The position numbers and the translations under genes are program-made. From Christensenellaceae bacterium (lineage in GTDB: Bacteria > Bacillota > Clostridia > Christensenellales > Borkfalkiaceae): DNA of 64,000 nt. Below, in pieces: positions 52,023-59,614 of the stretch (the stretch's first letter is position 1; every line of letters starts with the position of its first letter). Below the pieces are notes generated by a model that had not been told where the DNA came from, ran no database searches, and saw nothing but the letters and a program-made list of their open reading frames with translations. Where the stretch lies: assembly GCA_948890655.1 (NCBI GenBank), contig CAQTYU010000008.1:1-64000 (forward strand), read 5' to 3'.

Positions 52023-52533
52023 GCCATAGAAAGGATAAAAAGACGCTTATAGTCTATTTTACTGCCGAACGCGGCAATACCGAAAATTTGGCGAATTATA
52101 TTCGCAGCCAAATCGGCGGGGATATTGTAAAATCGAAGCGGCTCAACCTTATACGGCGCAGGATTTGAATTACAGTATTCCTAATAATCGTCCCGAAGTC
52201 GAAAAGGCGGAAAACGCGCGTCCCGAAATTGCGCAAACTACATATGACAAGATAGATATCAGCGAATACGACACCGTATTTATCGGTTATCCGATTTGGT
52301 GGTGGACTGCGCCGATGATTGTCGGTACGTTTTTGGAACACTACGATTTGACAGGTTACGGTATTTATCCGTTTTCACAGTCGGCGTCTATGAATACTAC
52401 GCAGTTTGACACTTCTATGGAGTTTGTGCGAGGCTGTGCGGTGGGGACTAACGTTCACGACGGACTGTTTGCGCGTGCATCAAGTACGACTGATATAAAT
52501 GCATATTTGACTGCAAACGGTTTTATCGGTTAA
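52023..52533 (+). pseudogene. flavodoxin with 5' loss and a one-base frameshift
   Basis: The FMN-binding start KTLIVYFTAERGNTENLA is in the AKR frame. After GDIVK a one-base loss in the A run at 52129-52132 shifts the frame to IEAAQPYTAQDLNYSIPN ... TVFIGYPIWWWTAPM ... DINAYLTANGFIG, ending at 52533. The N-terminal leader usual in this class is missing. It looks like a former member of the same operon as the LysR, CMD-cupin and AKR relics. Confidence 0.85.
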
Positions 52534-52570
52534 CGGAATATTTTTTAATACGGAAGTTGTGTTTAAAAGA

Positions 52571-52780
52571 TTATAGCGGGGGCTTTACGGATTTAACTCT
52601 GCGTGTGGGGAAGAGTACGCAAACGAGAAAACCGCCTTCGGAACGGGTTATTTCAAGCGACAAATCGCCGTCGCACTCAAAATATTCTTCGGCAACACGC
52701 TTTATATCTTTTAAAAACAGACTGCGTGCAAAATCCGACATATCCTCTCTGTCGAGAGATATTACTTTGTTTGCATTCAT
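52571..52780 (-). CDS. MinE-like small protein
   Basis: 69 residues. The pattern LDRED...FLKDIKRVAEEYFECDGD...LEITRSEGG...VLFP matches the spacing of the MinE topological-specificity domain (DR, the LKxDIxxVxxxY helix, D-x-D, R, and a final Pro). It overlaps the 3' end of the MinD-like gene by 4 bases, as minE follows minD. The similarity is weak and by eye. Confidence 0.6.
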   Translation of the reverse strand: MNANKVISLDREDMSDFARSLFLKDIKRVAEEYFECDGDLSLEITRSEGGFLVCVLFPTRRVKSVKPPL

Positions 52781-53508
52781 ATTCTTTCCCTCATCTTTCT
52801 TTTAATTGCGCCGCCGACTCCCGTGTAGCCGTTAAGTACGTTGCATACGTCCTGTTTTTTGCCTGAAATTGCAGCCGCGGCGAGCCTGAAAGCTTTTGCG
52901 GTTGTTTTTTTGCATTTTCCGCCGGAGAGTGATAAATCTTCGGGGATAACGGCTTTGAGCGGCAGGCGAAGGAGTGCGGAAATTTCTGCGGCGCCCATAA
53001 TTTCGCCCGAAACTATCTGCCCGCCGTTGACGTTGTTGACGACGAGTCCTATTTCCCTGATTCCGCCGTCGGCAAGATTGGAACGGCAGACGTCGGCGCA
53101 TTTGAGCGAGGGGAGATAAGGTTCCGTTACTATCAGCGCTTCGTTTGCAACGGATTTTGAAATTTTGTCTAACAGTATGTAGTCGAAAAGACCGTCAACG
53201 TCCGTAATTGCGCCGTCTGCAGCGGATAAATCGTATAGTCCGAGCGAAGGCATAAAACCAAGATTTTGAGATTTCGGGTGCGGGATTATGCACTGCTTTG
53301 CCCGACACGCGCCTCTTTGATAGTCCGCAAGAGTAAAAACCTGCATATTCTGCAATCCGCCCGCAAGCAACGCGCCGGCGCAAAGTCTGTCGCCGTCAAC
53401 TATTAATGTGCGCTCGCCCGATTCTGCCAGAGCAAAGCCCAGCCCCACGGTAAAAGTGGTTACGCCGGTTCCGCCCTTTAAACTTGTGATGTAAATTTTT
53501 TTAGCCAT
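52777..53508 (-). CDS. MinD-like ParA-family protein without the Walker A lysine
   Basis: 243 residues. The deviant Walker A reads KGGTGVTT at residues 11-18: the signature Lys11 is kept but the P-loop Lys16 is Val. The body follows MinD in order: LIVDGD, YILLD, ALIVTEPYLPSLKCADVCR, LVVNNVN. The C-terminal GGAIKRKMRERI could be the amphipathic membrane-targeting helix. MinD places the division septum or, in sporulators, acts at poles. No minC is nearby. ATP hydrolysis is doubtful. Confidence 0.75.
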   Translation of the reverse strand: MAKKIYITSLKGGTGVTTFTVGLGFALAESGERTLIVDGDRLCAGALLAGGLQNMQVFTLADYQRGACRAKQCIIPHPKSQNLGFMPSLGLYDLSAADGAITDVDGLFDYILLDKISKSVANEALIVTEPYLPSLKCADVCRSNLADGGIREIGLVVNNVNGGQIVSGEIMGAAEISALLRLPLKAVIPEDLSLSGGKCKKTTAKAFRLAAAAISGKKQDVCNVLNGYTGVGGAIKRKMRERI

Positions 53509-53586
53509 AACCGTATGTTAGCGCCATTTATGTTGAAAATTCGGGCGGTTTTTTGGGAATAAGGGGAAAGAATTGCGAAAACATAC

Positions 53587-53617
53587 AGCCGCCCGCGCTA
53601 TTTAAGCGCGGACGGCT
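53587..53617 (-). terminator. terminator after the second Xre gene
   Basis: On the minus strand AGCCGTCCGCGCTTA pairs with TAGCGCGGGCGGCT (53617-53603 with 53600-53587). The following stretch TGTATGTTTT is a modest U-tract. Confidence 0.7.
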
Positions 53618-53623
53618 TTTGAA

Positions 53624-53821
53624 TTAATCTTCTAAACCGAGTAAGTAATCGGCTGAAACTTCGAAATAATTTGCAAGCAAGGTTATGTAACTCGCCTTTG
53701 GTTCGTTTACTCCGCGTTCCCAATAATCAACCGCTTTTTGGCTTACGCCTATAGCTTTTCCGAGTTCGCGTTGTGAAATGCCGCGGTCGGTTCTCAATTC
53801 TTTTATTCTTGCACCAATCAT
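53624..53821 (-). CDS. small Xre-family HTH regulator (second module)
   Basis: 65 residues; the HTH is SQRELGKAIGVSQKAVDYWE and the tail is EVSADYLLGLED. The same layout as the 16297 gene: a lone Xre divergent from a small gene, with two operators in between. It is not a copy of it, because the recognition segment and operators are different. Confidence 0.88.
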   Translation of the reverse strand: MIGARIKELRTDRGISQRELGKAIGVSQKAVDYWERGVNEPKASYITLLANYFEVSADYLLGLED

Positions 53822-53835
53822 AGTTATATATTACG

Positions 53836-53848
53836 AAGAAAACTTCTT
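53836..53848. promoter_or_regulatory. left operator of the second Xre module
   Basis: AAGAA-AAC-TTCTT, 13 bases. Its centre (53842) is 29 bases from that of the right operator (53871). Confidence 0.6.
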
Positions 53849-53855
53849 AAATTGT

Positions 53856-53884
53856 TTGACAAAGAAGAAATCTTCTTATATGCT
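53856..53884 (+). promoter_or_regulatory. promoter of the 53907 gene with an operator in its spacer
   Basis: TTGACA (53856-53861), 17 bases, TATGCT (53879-53884). The spacer holds AAGAA-ATC-TTCTT (53865-53877). Confidence 0.75.
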
Positions 53885-53906
53885 TTTATTGATATTTGAG
53901 GGTGCT

Positions 53907-54140
53907 ATGAAAAATTCAAGGCGGGCGGGGGAAAAGTTTGACAGACTGAAAGACGAAGTGTGCGCGTTGATAGAAAATTGCGAGAGTAAATCGTTGAGGT
54001 TTGCGTTTGTTTGCGGGGCGAACGACGGAAACGGGGGAAGTAAGCGATTAAGACAAGATATAAAGTCGTTAAAGAGGATTAAAGCAGGTTTATTAAAATA
54101 TTTAAAGGAAATAAGAAAACTTACGGCGCGGTACGAATAG
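53907..54140 (+). CDS. small basic protein under Xre control, function unknown
   Basis: 77 residues, Lys/Arg-rich and helical: KFDRLKDEVCALIENCESKS, a short Gly-rich break (CGANDGNGGS) and RQDIKSLKRIKAGLLKYLKE. No known family. The ATG at 53907 follows GAGGG; the longer open frame covers the promoter. It is the divergent partner of the Xre gene, and its 3' end overlaps a terminator stem. Confidence 0.65.
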   Translation: MKNSRRAGEKFDRLKDEVCALIENCESKSLRFAFVCGANDGNGGSKRLRQDIKSLKRIKAGLLKYLKEIRKLTARYE

Positions 54141-54158
54141 GTTCCGCGCCGATTTTTT
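54124..54158 (+). terminator. terminator overlapping the end of the 53907 gene
   Basis: CGGCGCGG (54124-54131) with CCGCGCCG (54144-54151), followed by ATTTTTT. Confidence 0.85.
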
Positions 54159-54196
54159 GCTGTTATTAAATTAAGGGCGCGGGCATAGATTATTAT

Positions 54197-54445
54197 ATGA
54201 AACTTTTGGAACAGATTTTGGGGGAACTGGGCGGGGATACGCTTAAAGCGTTTACCGTCGTGCCGGACTTCGGCGGATATTTCCGCGCGGTTAAGAGCGT
54301 TGCCGAATATTCGGAAGAGCGTATTGTTCTTCTGGCGGGGAAAAGAGTGATTACGCTTGAAGGCAAAAAGCTGGAAGTGGGAAAGTATTTCGAACAGGAT
54401 ATATTTATCAGAGGCGTTATTGAAAGTGTTAAAATCGAGAAGTGA
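54197..54445 (+). CDS. yqfC: sporulation protein YqfC (YabP/YqfC family)
   Basis: 82 residues covering the whole YabP/YqfC domain (VVPDFGGYFRAVKSVAEYSE, then VITLEGKKLEVGKYFEQDIF). In Bacillus it is made under SigE in the mother cell. The region before it, GCATAGATT at about 54183, faintly resembles a SigE -10, but no good -35 is seen. It is followed with overlap by yqfD. Confidence 0.88.
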   Translation: MKLLEQILGELGGDTLKAFTVVPDFGGYFRAVKSVAEYSEERIVLLAGKRVITLEGKKLEVGKYFEQDIFIRGVIESVKIEK

Positions 54446-55328
54446 AACGGCTGAATTTTCCGTTGTTTCTACTGCGGAAAGCGCGCTGAAAAAACTTAAA
54501 AAAGCGGAGATTGCCGTTTTTGACTGTAAAAAACGGGGCGCAGAGTTTGTTTTTAAGGTAAATAGGCAAGACGTTGAAAAAGTTTTTGCAATTTTCGGCA
54601 AAGCGTGTTATAATATACGTACCTTAAAAAAGCCTTTATCGGAAAGGATAATTTCGTTTTTTAAGTTGCGCGCGGGGCTTGTTGCAGGCGTGCTGGCGTT
54701 TGTTGCAATTGCATTTGTTTCGAATAATTTCGTGCTGAAAATAGAGGTGAGCGGAAGCGGAAAATACCTTGAGTCGGAAGTGCGTAAAATTGTTCTGGAC
54801 GAGGGCGCGGGAGAATTTAAACCGTTTTCTTCGCTGAACGTTTCGGTGGCGACGGGTAGAATACTGGCGTTGCCGCAGGTTACGTTCTGCAACATCGAAA
54901 AGCGCGGAAGCGTGCTTGTGGTGGACGTGCAGACGGACGAGGAACATTACGGCGCCGCGGATTTGAAGGAACTGAAATCGGATTGCAACGGTACGGTTAA
55001 AAATATTGTAGCTATTTGCGGAACCGCCGCAGTTGCCGCGGGAGACTCCGTTAAAAAGGGCGACGTGCTCATTTACGCGCATATGCTTGCGGGCGAAGAA
55101 CAGGTAAAATGCATTGCCGCCGGTTACGCCGAAATACTTTGTAAAGATACGCGCGAGTATTTTGCCGCCGAGGATAGCGAAGAGAATTTGAAGAATGCTT
55201 ACGCTTCGCTTTTAATAGACGAAGAAGATATTGTTGAACGCGGTTATAAGATAAAACCGACGACCGACGGAATAATTTATGTAATGGATTTTACGTATTT
55301 GCATAAGTTAAGTATAAATTTAAGTTGA
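54420..55328 (+). CDS. yqfD: sporulation protein YqfD
   Basis: 302 residues. An N-terminal cytoplasmic region (residues 1-75), a transmembrane helix (about 84-105; GLVAGVLAFVAIAFVSNNFV) and an extracytoplasmic domain with LPQVTFCNIEKRGSVLVVDV and VKKGDVLIYAHM, as in YqfD. It is shorter than the usual 380-400 residues. The TTG at 54420, preceded by AGAGG, is chosen because upstream codons duplicate the yqfC frame. It overlaps yqfC by 26 bases. Co-expressed with yqfC in the mother cell in Bacillus. Confidence 0.85.
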   Translation: MKVLKSRSETAEFSVVSTAESALKKLKKAEIAVFDCKKRGAEFVFKVNRQDVEKVFAIFGKACYNIRTLKKPLSERIISFFKLRAGLVAGVLAFVAIAFVSNNFVLKIEVSGSGKYLESEVRKIVLDEGAGEFKPFSSLNVSVATGRILALPQVTFCNIEKRGSVLVVDVQTDEEHYGAADLKELKSDCNGTVKNIVAICGTAAVAAGDSVKKGDVLIYAHMLAGEEQVKCIAAGYAEILCKDTREYFAAEDSEENLKNAYASLLIDEEDIVERGYKIKPTTDGIIYVMDFTYLHKLSINLS

Positions 55329-55364
55329 ACGGCGGACGGGGAATTCTGCCTTAATAAGAGGAAA

Positions 55365-56357
55365 ATGACGAGAAGCATAAAGAAGATAGACGCTGAAAAT
55401 GCGGATATACTGCAGAGGGTATTGGGAACGTTTGACGAAAACTTAAACGTTTTAATGCATGAGCTGGACGTTATAATCCGCGTTGACGGCGTGGAGGTTG
55501 TGGTTACGGGAAGCGAGGACAAGGCGGCGCAGGCCGTTTCGGTTCTTGAAAACCTTTTAGTGCTTGCCGCAAACGGCGAGAGTGTGGACAAGGCCAGAAC
55601 ACAGTATTGCATTGCGCTTGCGAGGGAAGGAAAGGCGAACGACATTCAAAAACTTTCCTCCGGTACGGTTGCGATAACTTACCGCGGAAAACCCGTGAAG
55701 TGCAAGACGGTTGGACAGAGGCGGTATGTTGACGCAATAAAGAAAAATGCGGTTGTGTTAGGCATCGGTCCTGCGGGTACGGGTAAAACTTACCTTGCGG
55801 TTTGTCTTGCGGTTCAGGCTTATAAGCAAAAGCAGGTTGAACGCATTATTTTGACCCGCCCTGCGGTTGAAGCCGGAGAAAAGCTGGGATTTTTACCCGG
55901 AGATTTGCAGACAAAAGTGGACCCTTATCTGCGCCCCCTTTACGACGCGTTGCAGGAGTTTTTGGGGTTGGAGACTTACGCCAAGCTTATGGAGCGCGGA
56001 GCTATTGAAATTGCGCCGCTTGCCTATATGCGCGGCAGAACGCTTTCGAATGCGTTCATAATTCTCGACGAGGCGCAGAACGCGACGCGGGAACAGATGA
56101 AGATGTTTTTGACGCGTTTGGGCGACGGCAGTAAAATGGTTGTTACCGGAGACGTGACGCAAATAGATTTGCCTGACGGGAAGAAAAGCGGACTGAATCA
56201 CGCGGCGGAAATATTAAAGGACGTCGACGGTATTAAGGTTGAATATCTTACGGCTAACGACGTTGTTCGCAATCCTTTGGTTACGAGCATAGTCAAAGCA
56301 TACGAGGCGGATAGCCCCGGGAGGAAAAAGTTTGAAAACAAAACTGACGAAGAATGA
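55365..56357 (+). CDS. phoH: PhoH-like ATPase
   Basis: 330 residues. An N-terminal KH-like part (DVIIRVDGVEVVVTGSEDKA) and the PhoH P-loop domain with GPAGTGKTYLAV near 135 and the Walker B segment ILDEAQNATREQMKMFLTR, then VVTGDVTQIDLP. Its biochemical role is thought to be in RNA handling; it sits in the same conserved cluster with ybeY and era in Firmicutes. It overlaps the following gene by 26 bases. Confidence 0.92.
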   Translation: MTRSIKKIDAENADILQRVLGTFDENLNVLMHELDVIIRVDGVEVVVTGSEDKAAQAVSVLENLLVLAANGESVDKARTQYCIALAREGKANDIQKLSSGTVAITYRGKPVKCKTVGQRRYVDAIKKNAVVLGIGPAGTGKTYLAVCLAVQAYKQKQVERIILTRPAVEAGEKLGFLPGDLQTKVDPYLRPLYDALQEFLGLETYAKLMERGAIEIAPLAYMRGRTLSNAFIILDEAQNATREQMKMFLTRLGDGSKMVVTGDVTQIDLPDGKKSGLNHAAEILKDVDGIKVEYLTANDVVRNPLVTSIVKAYEADSPGRKKFENKTDEE

Positions 56358-57822
56358 AGTTTTTAAAAGTGTTTTAACTTTCATAATTGCCTATATAGTG
56401 CTTTTGCTGTTTATGCTTTTGATGATTACGATTAATCTCATAAACATTAACGGCGAGCACAATATTACGGTTGCGGAATTTATAGTCGAAAACACGCGCA
56501 GTGTTATTACCGTATGCGTTTCGACGGCGCTTTTGATGATTATAAATTACGTTTATTTCTTTTTTGAAAACAAAGCGGTTCTGGCAAGGTATTCGAGGAT
56601 AATCGAAATTTATTTTGCAATTTATATTGCGTTGCTTATGTGCAACGTTTTGGGCAAATTCGTAAGTCCCACGGCAAGACCGCTGTTGTTTTTGCCGCTT
56701 ATGCTTGCAATGTTTTTAAGAAGAAGGGACGCAATTTTCGTAAACTGTGAGTTTGCGCTTATTATATTTATTTTTAACAGGTTTTTAAACAGTACGGACG
56801 TTGCCGGCGGTTCCATCCCGATGATAGAAAGCTTTGCAAGCCTTTTGACTATTTTCTTTGTGGGAACTATCGGGATTTTTCTTTTGAAAAAGATTAAAAC
56901 GCGTTTGGGCTGCATTGTGGTTGCGGTTTTGCTGTGCGTGCCCGCAATTGTCATAAACATTGTTATGCAGCTGACGCAGTACGTAGACACTATGGATAAC
57001 AGACTTTTGGAAATAGTGATGTTTTCGGCGCTGGACTGCATTATGTCGGTGTTGCTGTTTATGATGCTTTTACCCATATTCGAGGCGTTATTTTCCGAGC
57101 TTACGCCCTTCAGGCTCAGGGAGCTTACTTCGGAAAATAATAAGCTGATGAGGAATTTAAAACTGAACGCACCCGGAACTTATAATCACAGCATAGTGGT
57201 TGCCCAGCTTGCGGAGGCGTGCGCTGGCGCCATAGGGGAGGATTCCGAACTTGCGCGGGCGGCAGCGTATTATCACGACGTGGGTAAGCTTAAAAACCCC
57301 GAAATGTTCGCCGAGAACCAGAACGAGTACGATTTGCATAAGGAGCTTACCCCCGAACTATCCGTCGATATCATCCGTTCGCACGCCAAAGACGGGGCGA
57401 AACTTATTAAGAAACACCGCTTACCCGAATTTTTTGCCGACGTTGCGGTGCAGCATCACGGCACGCTGCCCATAAAGTATTTTTACGCTAAGGCGCTTAA
57501 ATTGAGCGACGGCGAACTGAACGCTGCGAATTACTCGTACACCGGTCCTACGCCTACGACGAAGATTGCGGCTATTATAATGATTGCGGACGCATCGGAG
57601 GCGGCTACGCGTTCTCTCCCCCAGCGGACTCCCGAAAAAGTGGAGGCGCTTGTAAGCAGTATCGTTGAAGAAAGGGTCAATCTTGACCAGTTTGCCGACT
57701 GTGACATCACACTGCGCGAGCTGAACGTGGTAACGCGCACGGTTGTAAACGAGCTGACTGGCGTTTATCATTCGCGCGTGCAGTACCCCAAACTGGTACT
57801 TTCGAAGAAAGGCAAAAACTGA
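56332..57822 (+). CDS. HDIG-domain membrane protein (PgpH/YqfF-like), short form
   Basis: 496 residues, against about 700 for PgpH. Seven or more transmembrane helices (about 10-245) precede the cytoplasmic HD domain with NHSIVVAQLAEACA, the metal motif YYHDVGKLK, and QHHGT. PgpH proteins degrade c-di-AMP. The large extracellular 7TMR-HDED domain that normally follows the first helix is absent: only about 30 residues separate the first two helices. The TTG start at 56332 has GGGAGG 7 bases upstream. Confidence 0.88.
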   Translation: MKTKLTKNEVFKSVLTFIIAYIVLLLFMLLMITINLININGEHNITVAEFIVENTRSVITVCVSTALLMIINYVYFFFENKAVLARYSRIIEIYFAIYIALLMCNVLGKFVSPTARPLLFLPLMLAMFLRRRDAIFVNCEFALIIFIFNRFLNSTDVAGGSIPMIESFASLLTIFFVGTIGIFLLKKIKTRLGCIVVAVLLCVPAIVINIVMQLTQYVDTMDNRLLEIVMFSALDCIMSVLLFMMLLPIFEALFSELTPFRLRELTSENNKLMRNLKLNAPGTYNHSIVVAQLAEACAGAIGEDSELARAAAYYHDVGKLKNPEMFAENQNEYDLHKELTPELSVDIIRSHAKDGAKLIKKHRLPEFFADVAVQHHGTLPIKYFYAKALKLSDGELNAANYSYTGPTPTTKIAAIIMIADASEAATRSLPQRTPEKVEALVSSIVEERVNLDQFADCDITLRELNVVTRTVVNELTGVYHSRVQYPKLVLSKKGKN

Positions 57823-57824
57823 TT

Positions 57825-58283
57825 ATGTTAAAGATATATTGCGACCAATTTGATTTTTCGGCGCTTGAAAAGGCGTTTGACGGAGAAACGGAAAGCGACT
57901 GCGTCCTTGCGGCGGAAATAGTTGTTACGGACGAGGAAGAAATAAGGCGTTTGAACTGCGAAACGCGCGGGGTGGATGCGGTTACGGACGTGCTTAGTTA
58001 TCCTTCGCTTGATAATATAAGGGGGGTAACGCTTAAAAAAGCCGATTTCCCTATGGATTTGGATGAGGAAGGCAACCTGTTTTTGGGAAGCATTGCAATC
58101 TGCAAAAAACGCGCCGAAGAGCAGGCGGAAGAGTTTGGACACAGTTTTTTGAGGGAAGTCAATTACCTTGCGTGTCACGGAATGTGGCATCTTTTGGGTT
58201 ACGACCATATGACCGACGGAGATAAGGCGGTTATGCGCGAACGCGAGGAGAAAGTAATGTCTAAGGCGGGGCTGAAGAGATGA
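57825..58283 (+). CDS. ybeY: endoribonuclease YbeY
   Basis: 152 residues. The metal site HGMWHLLGYDH matches HGxxHLxGYDH, and the N-terminal part has the usual TDVLSYP. It acts in 16S rRNA 3' end maturation. The ATG at 57825 follows the previous stop by two bases, and the 3' end overlaps era by 4 bases (ATGA). Confidence 0.94.
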   Translation: MLKIYCDQFDFSALEKAFDGETESDCVLAAEIVVTDEEEIRRLNCETRGVDAVTDVLSYPSLDNIRGVTLKKADFPMDLDEEGNLFLGSIAICKKRAEEQAEEFGHSFLREVNYLACHGMWHLLGYDHMTDGDKAVMREREEKVMSKAGLKR

Positions 58284-59158
58284 AATCGGGGTTTATAGGA
58301 GTAATCGGGCGGGCGAACGCCGGCAAGAGCACGCTTGTTAACGTGCTTGTCGGAGAAAAGGTGGCAATCGTTTCGCCAAAGCCGCAGACGACGCGGAATT
58401 CAATAATGGGAGTTTTGACGACTGACGAACATCAGCTGGTTTTCGTGGATACCCCAGGCATTTACAAAAGCGGAAATTATTTGACCGACGTTATGCTAAA
58501 ATCAACTGACGACGCCGCCAAGGACGTGGACTTTATTCTGTTTGTTCACGACGGTCATAGCGGGATATCCGACGGGGATATAGAACTGATGAAAAAGTAT
58601 TCGTCAGGGCATATTCCTATGGCAATCGCGTATACGAAGATTGATATTATGCCCAAAGAGAACATTGCGCCTGACGTGAAAAAACTGTTTGACAGCGGGA
58701 TAGAGTGCGACGTTTTGCCTGTTTCCGCAAGAAAATATACCAATATCCGCAAGCTGGAAAAATATCTTGCCGGCAAGATGCCGGAGGGCGGAAAGGTGAT
58801 TGAAGACGATATAGTTTCGGACAAGAGTGAAAAATTTATGATTGCCGAAATTATGCGCGAAAAAATCCTTTTGAAATTCGACGACGAGGTGCCGCACGGC
58901 ATTGCAATCGTAATCAACGAATTTAAAAAGCAAGAAAACGGCGTTTATGAAATTAACCTTGACATAGTTTGCGAAAAGCCAAACCATAAGGCTATATTAA
59001 TCGGTAAACAGGGCAGGGCGATAAAGGAAGTTTCTGCGTTTGCCCGCCAGGGCATGGAAAAGTTTTTGGGTGCGAAGGTGTTCCTTACCACATATGTGCG
59101 GGTTGAGGAGGATTGGCGCAACCGCCCGGGGCTTGTGAAAGAAATGTTCATTGTTTAA
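58280..59158 (+). CDS. era: GTPase Era
   Basis: 292 residues. G1 GRANAGKST (near 9), switch/G3 DTPGIYKSG, G4 TKID, and a C-terminal KH domain (VEEDWRNRPGLVKEM near the end). It assists assembly of the 30S subunit. The stop TAA at 59156-59158 is the first three bases of a 120-bp repeat. Confidence 0.95.
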   Translation: MKSGFIGVIGRANAGKSTLVNVLVGEKVAIVSPKPQTTRNSIMGVLTTDEHQLVFVDTPGIYKSGNYLTDVMLKSTDDAAKDVDFILFVHDGHSGISDGDIELMKKYSSGHIPMAIAYTKIDIMPKENIAPDVKKLFDSGIECDVLPVSARKYTNIRKLEKYLAGKMPEGGKVIEDDIVSDKSEKFMIAEIMREKILLKFDDEVPHGIAIVINEFKKQENGVYEINLDIVCEKPNHKAILIGKQGRAIKEVSAFARQGMEKFLGAKVFLTTYVRVEEDWRNRPGLVKEMFIV

Positions 59159-59277
59159 AACGCATATATGCGTAGCATAACTTTGCTGCGTTCCGTGCCG
59201 CCTTCGGTCACATACTTAATTGTATGCTTCCTTGTCGGTACTCGCGCGCCTTGTTCTGCCCGCACACTGCGTTTTAG
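59156..59277. repeat. 120-bp inverted-terminal repeat, copy A
   Basis: 122 bases, starting TAAAACGCATA and ending TGCGTTTTAG. It aligns along its length with copy B, including CATTG/ATTG-TATG and GGTACTCGCG-GC-TTG. The ends are inverted (9 bp exact here). No open frame. Confidence 0.7.
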
Positions 59278-59369
59278 GGTAGCCGGCATCAGCTTCCGTA
59301 ATAAGGCGTATTAAATTCGGGACGTATAATTACGTGATTACGGCACATTCTATTTTTAAGAGGTGTGCT

Positions 59370-59474
59370 ATGAAAAAGGACAGAGACGCGGCGGAACTTG
59401 CCTGGAAGATGTTTGAAAAGACGGGTAACGTAAGTTATTATATGCTTTATAAACAGCTTGAAGGAAGAGAGTAA
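59370..59474 (+). CDS. yqzL: YqzL-like small protein
   Basis: 34 residues, between era and recO where yqzL sits in Bacillus. The middle, WKMFEKTGNVSYYMLYKQLE, fits the YqzL pattern (W-K-x-F-x-x-T-G-x-x-x-x-Y-x-L-Y-K). AAGAGGTG precedes the ATG at 59370. Its stop codon is the first TAA of repeat copy B, and copy A ends 92 bases before its start, so it is boxed in by the two copies. Confidence 0.85.
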   Translation: MKKDRDAAELAWKMFEKTGNVSYYMLYKQLEGRE

Positions 59475-59591
59475 AACGCATATATTCGAATAGATTTGTT
59501 GTGTACCGTACAGCTTTCGGTGAAAAACTTCATTGTATGTTCGCTTGCCGGTACTCGCGTGCTTGGTTTTGCTTGTATCTATGCGTTTTAG
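59472..59591. repeat. 120-bp inverted-terminal repeat, copy B
   Basis: 120 bases with perfect 11-bp inverted ends, TAAAACGCATA and TATGCGTTTTA. It is similar to copy A at about two positions in three, by eye. It lies between yqzL and recO. Confidence 0.75.
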
Positions 59592-59614
59592 ATTACTAAG
59601 GCTATTTAATTTTT

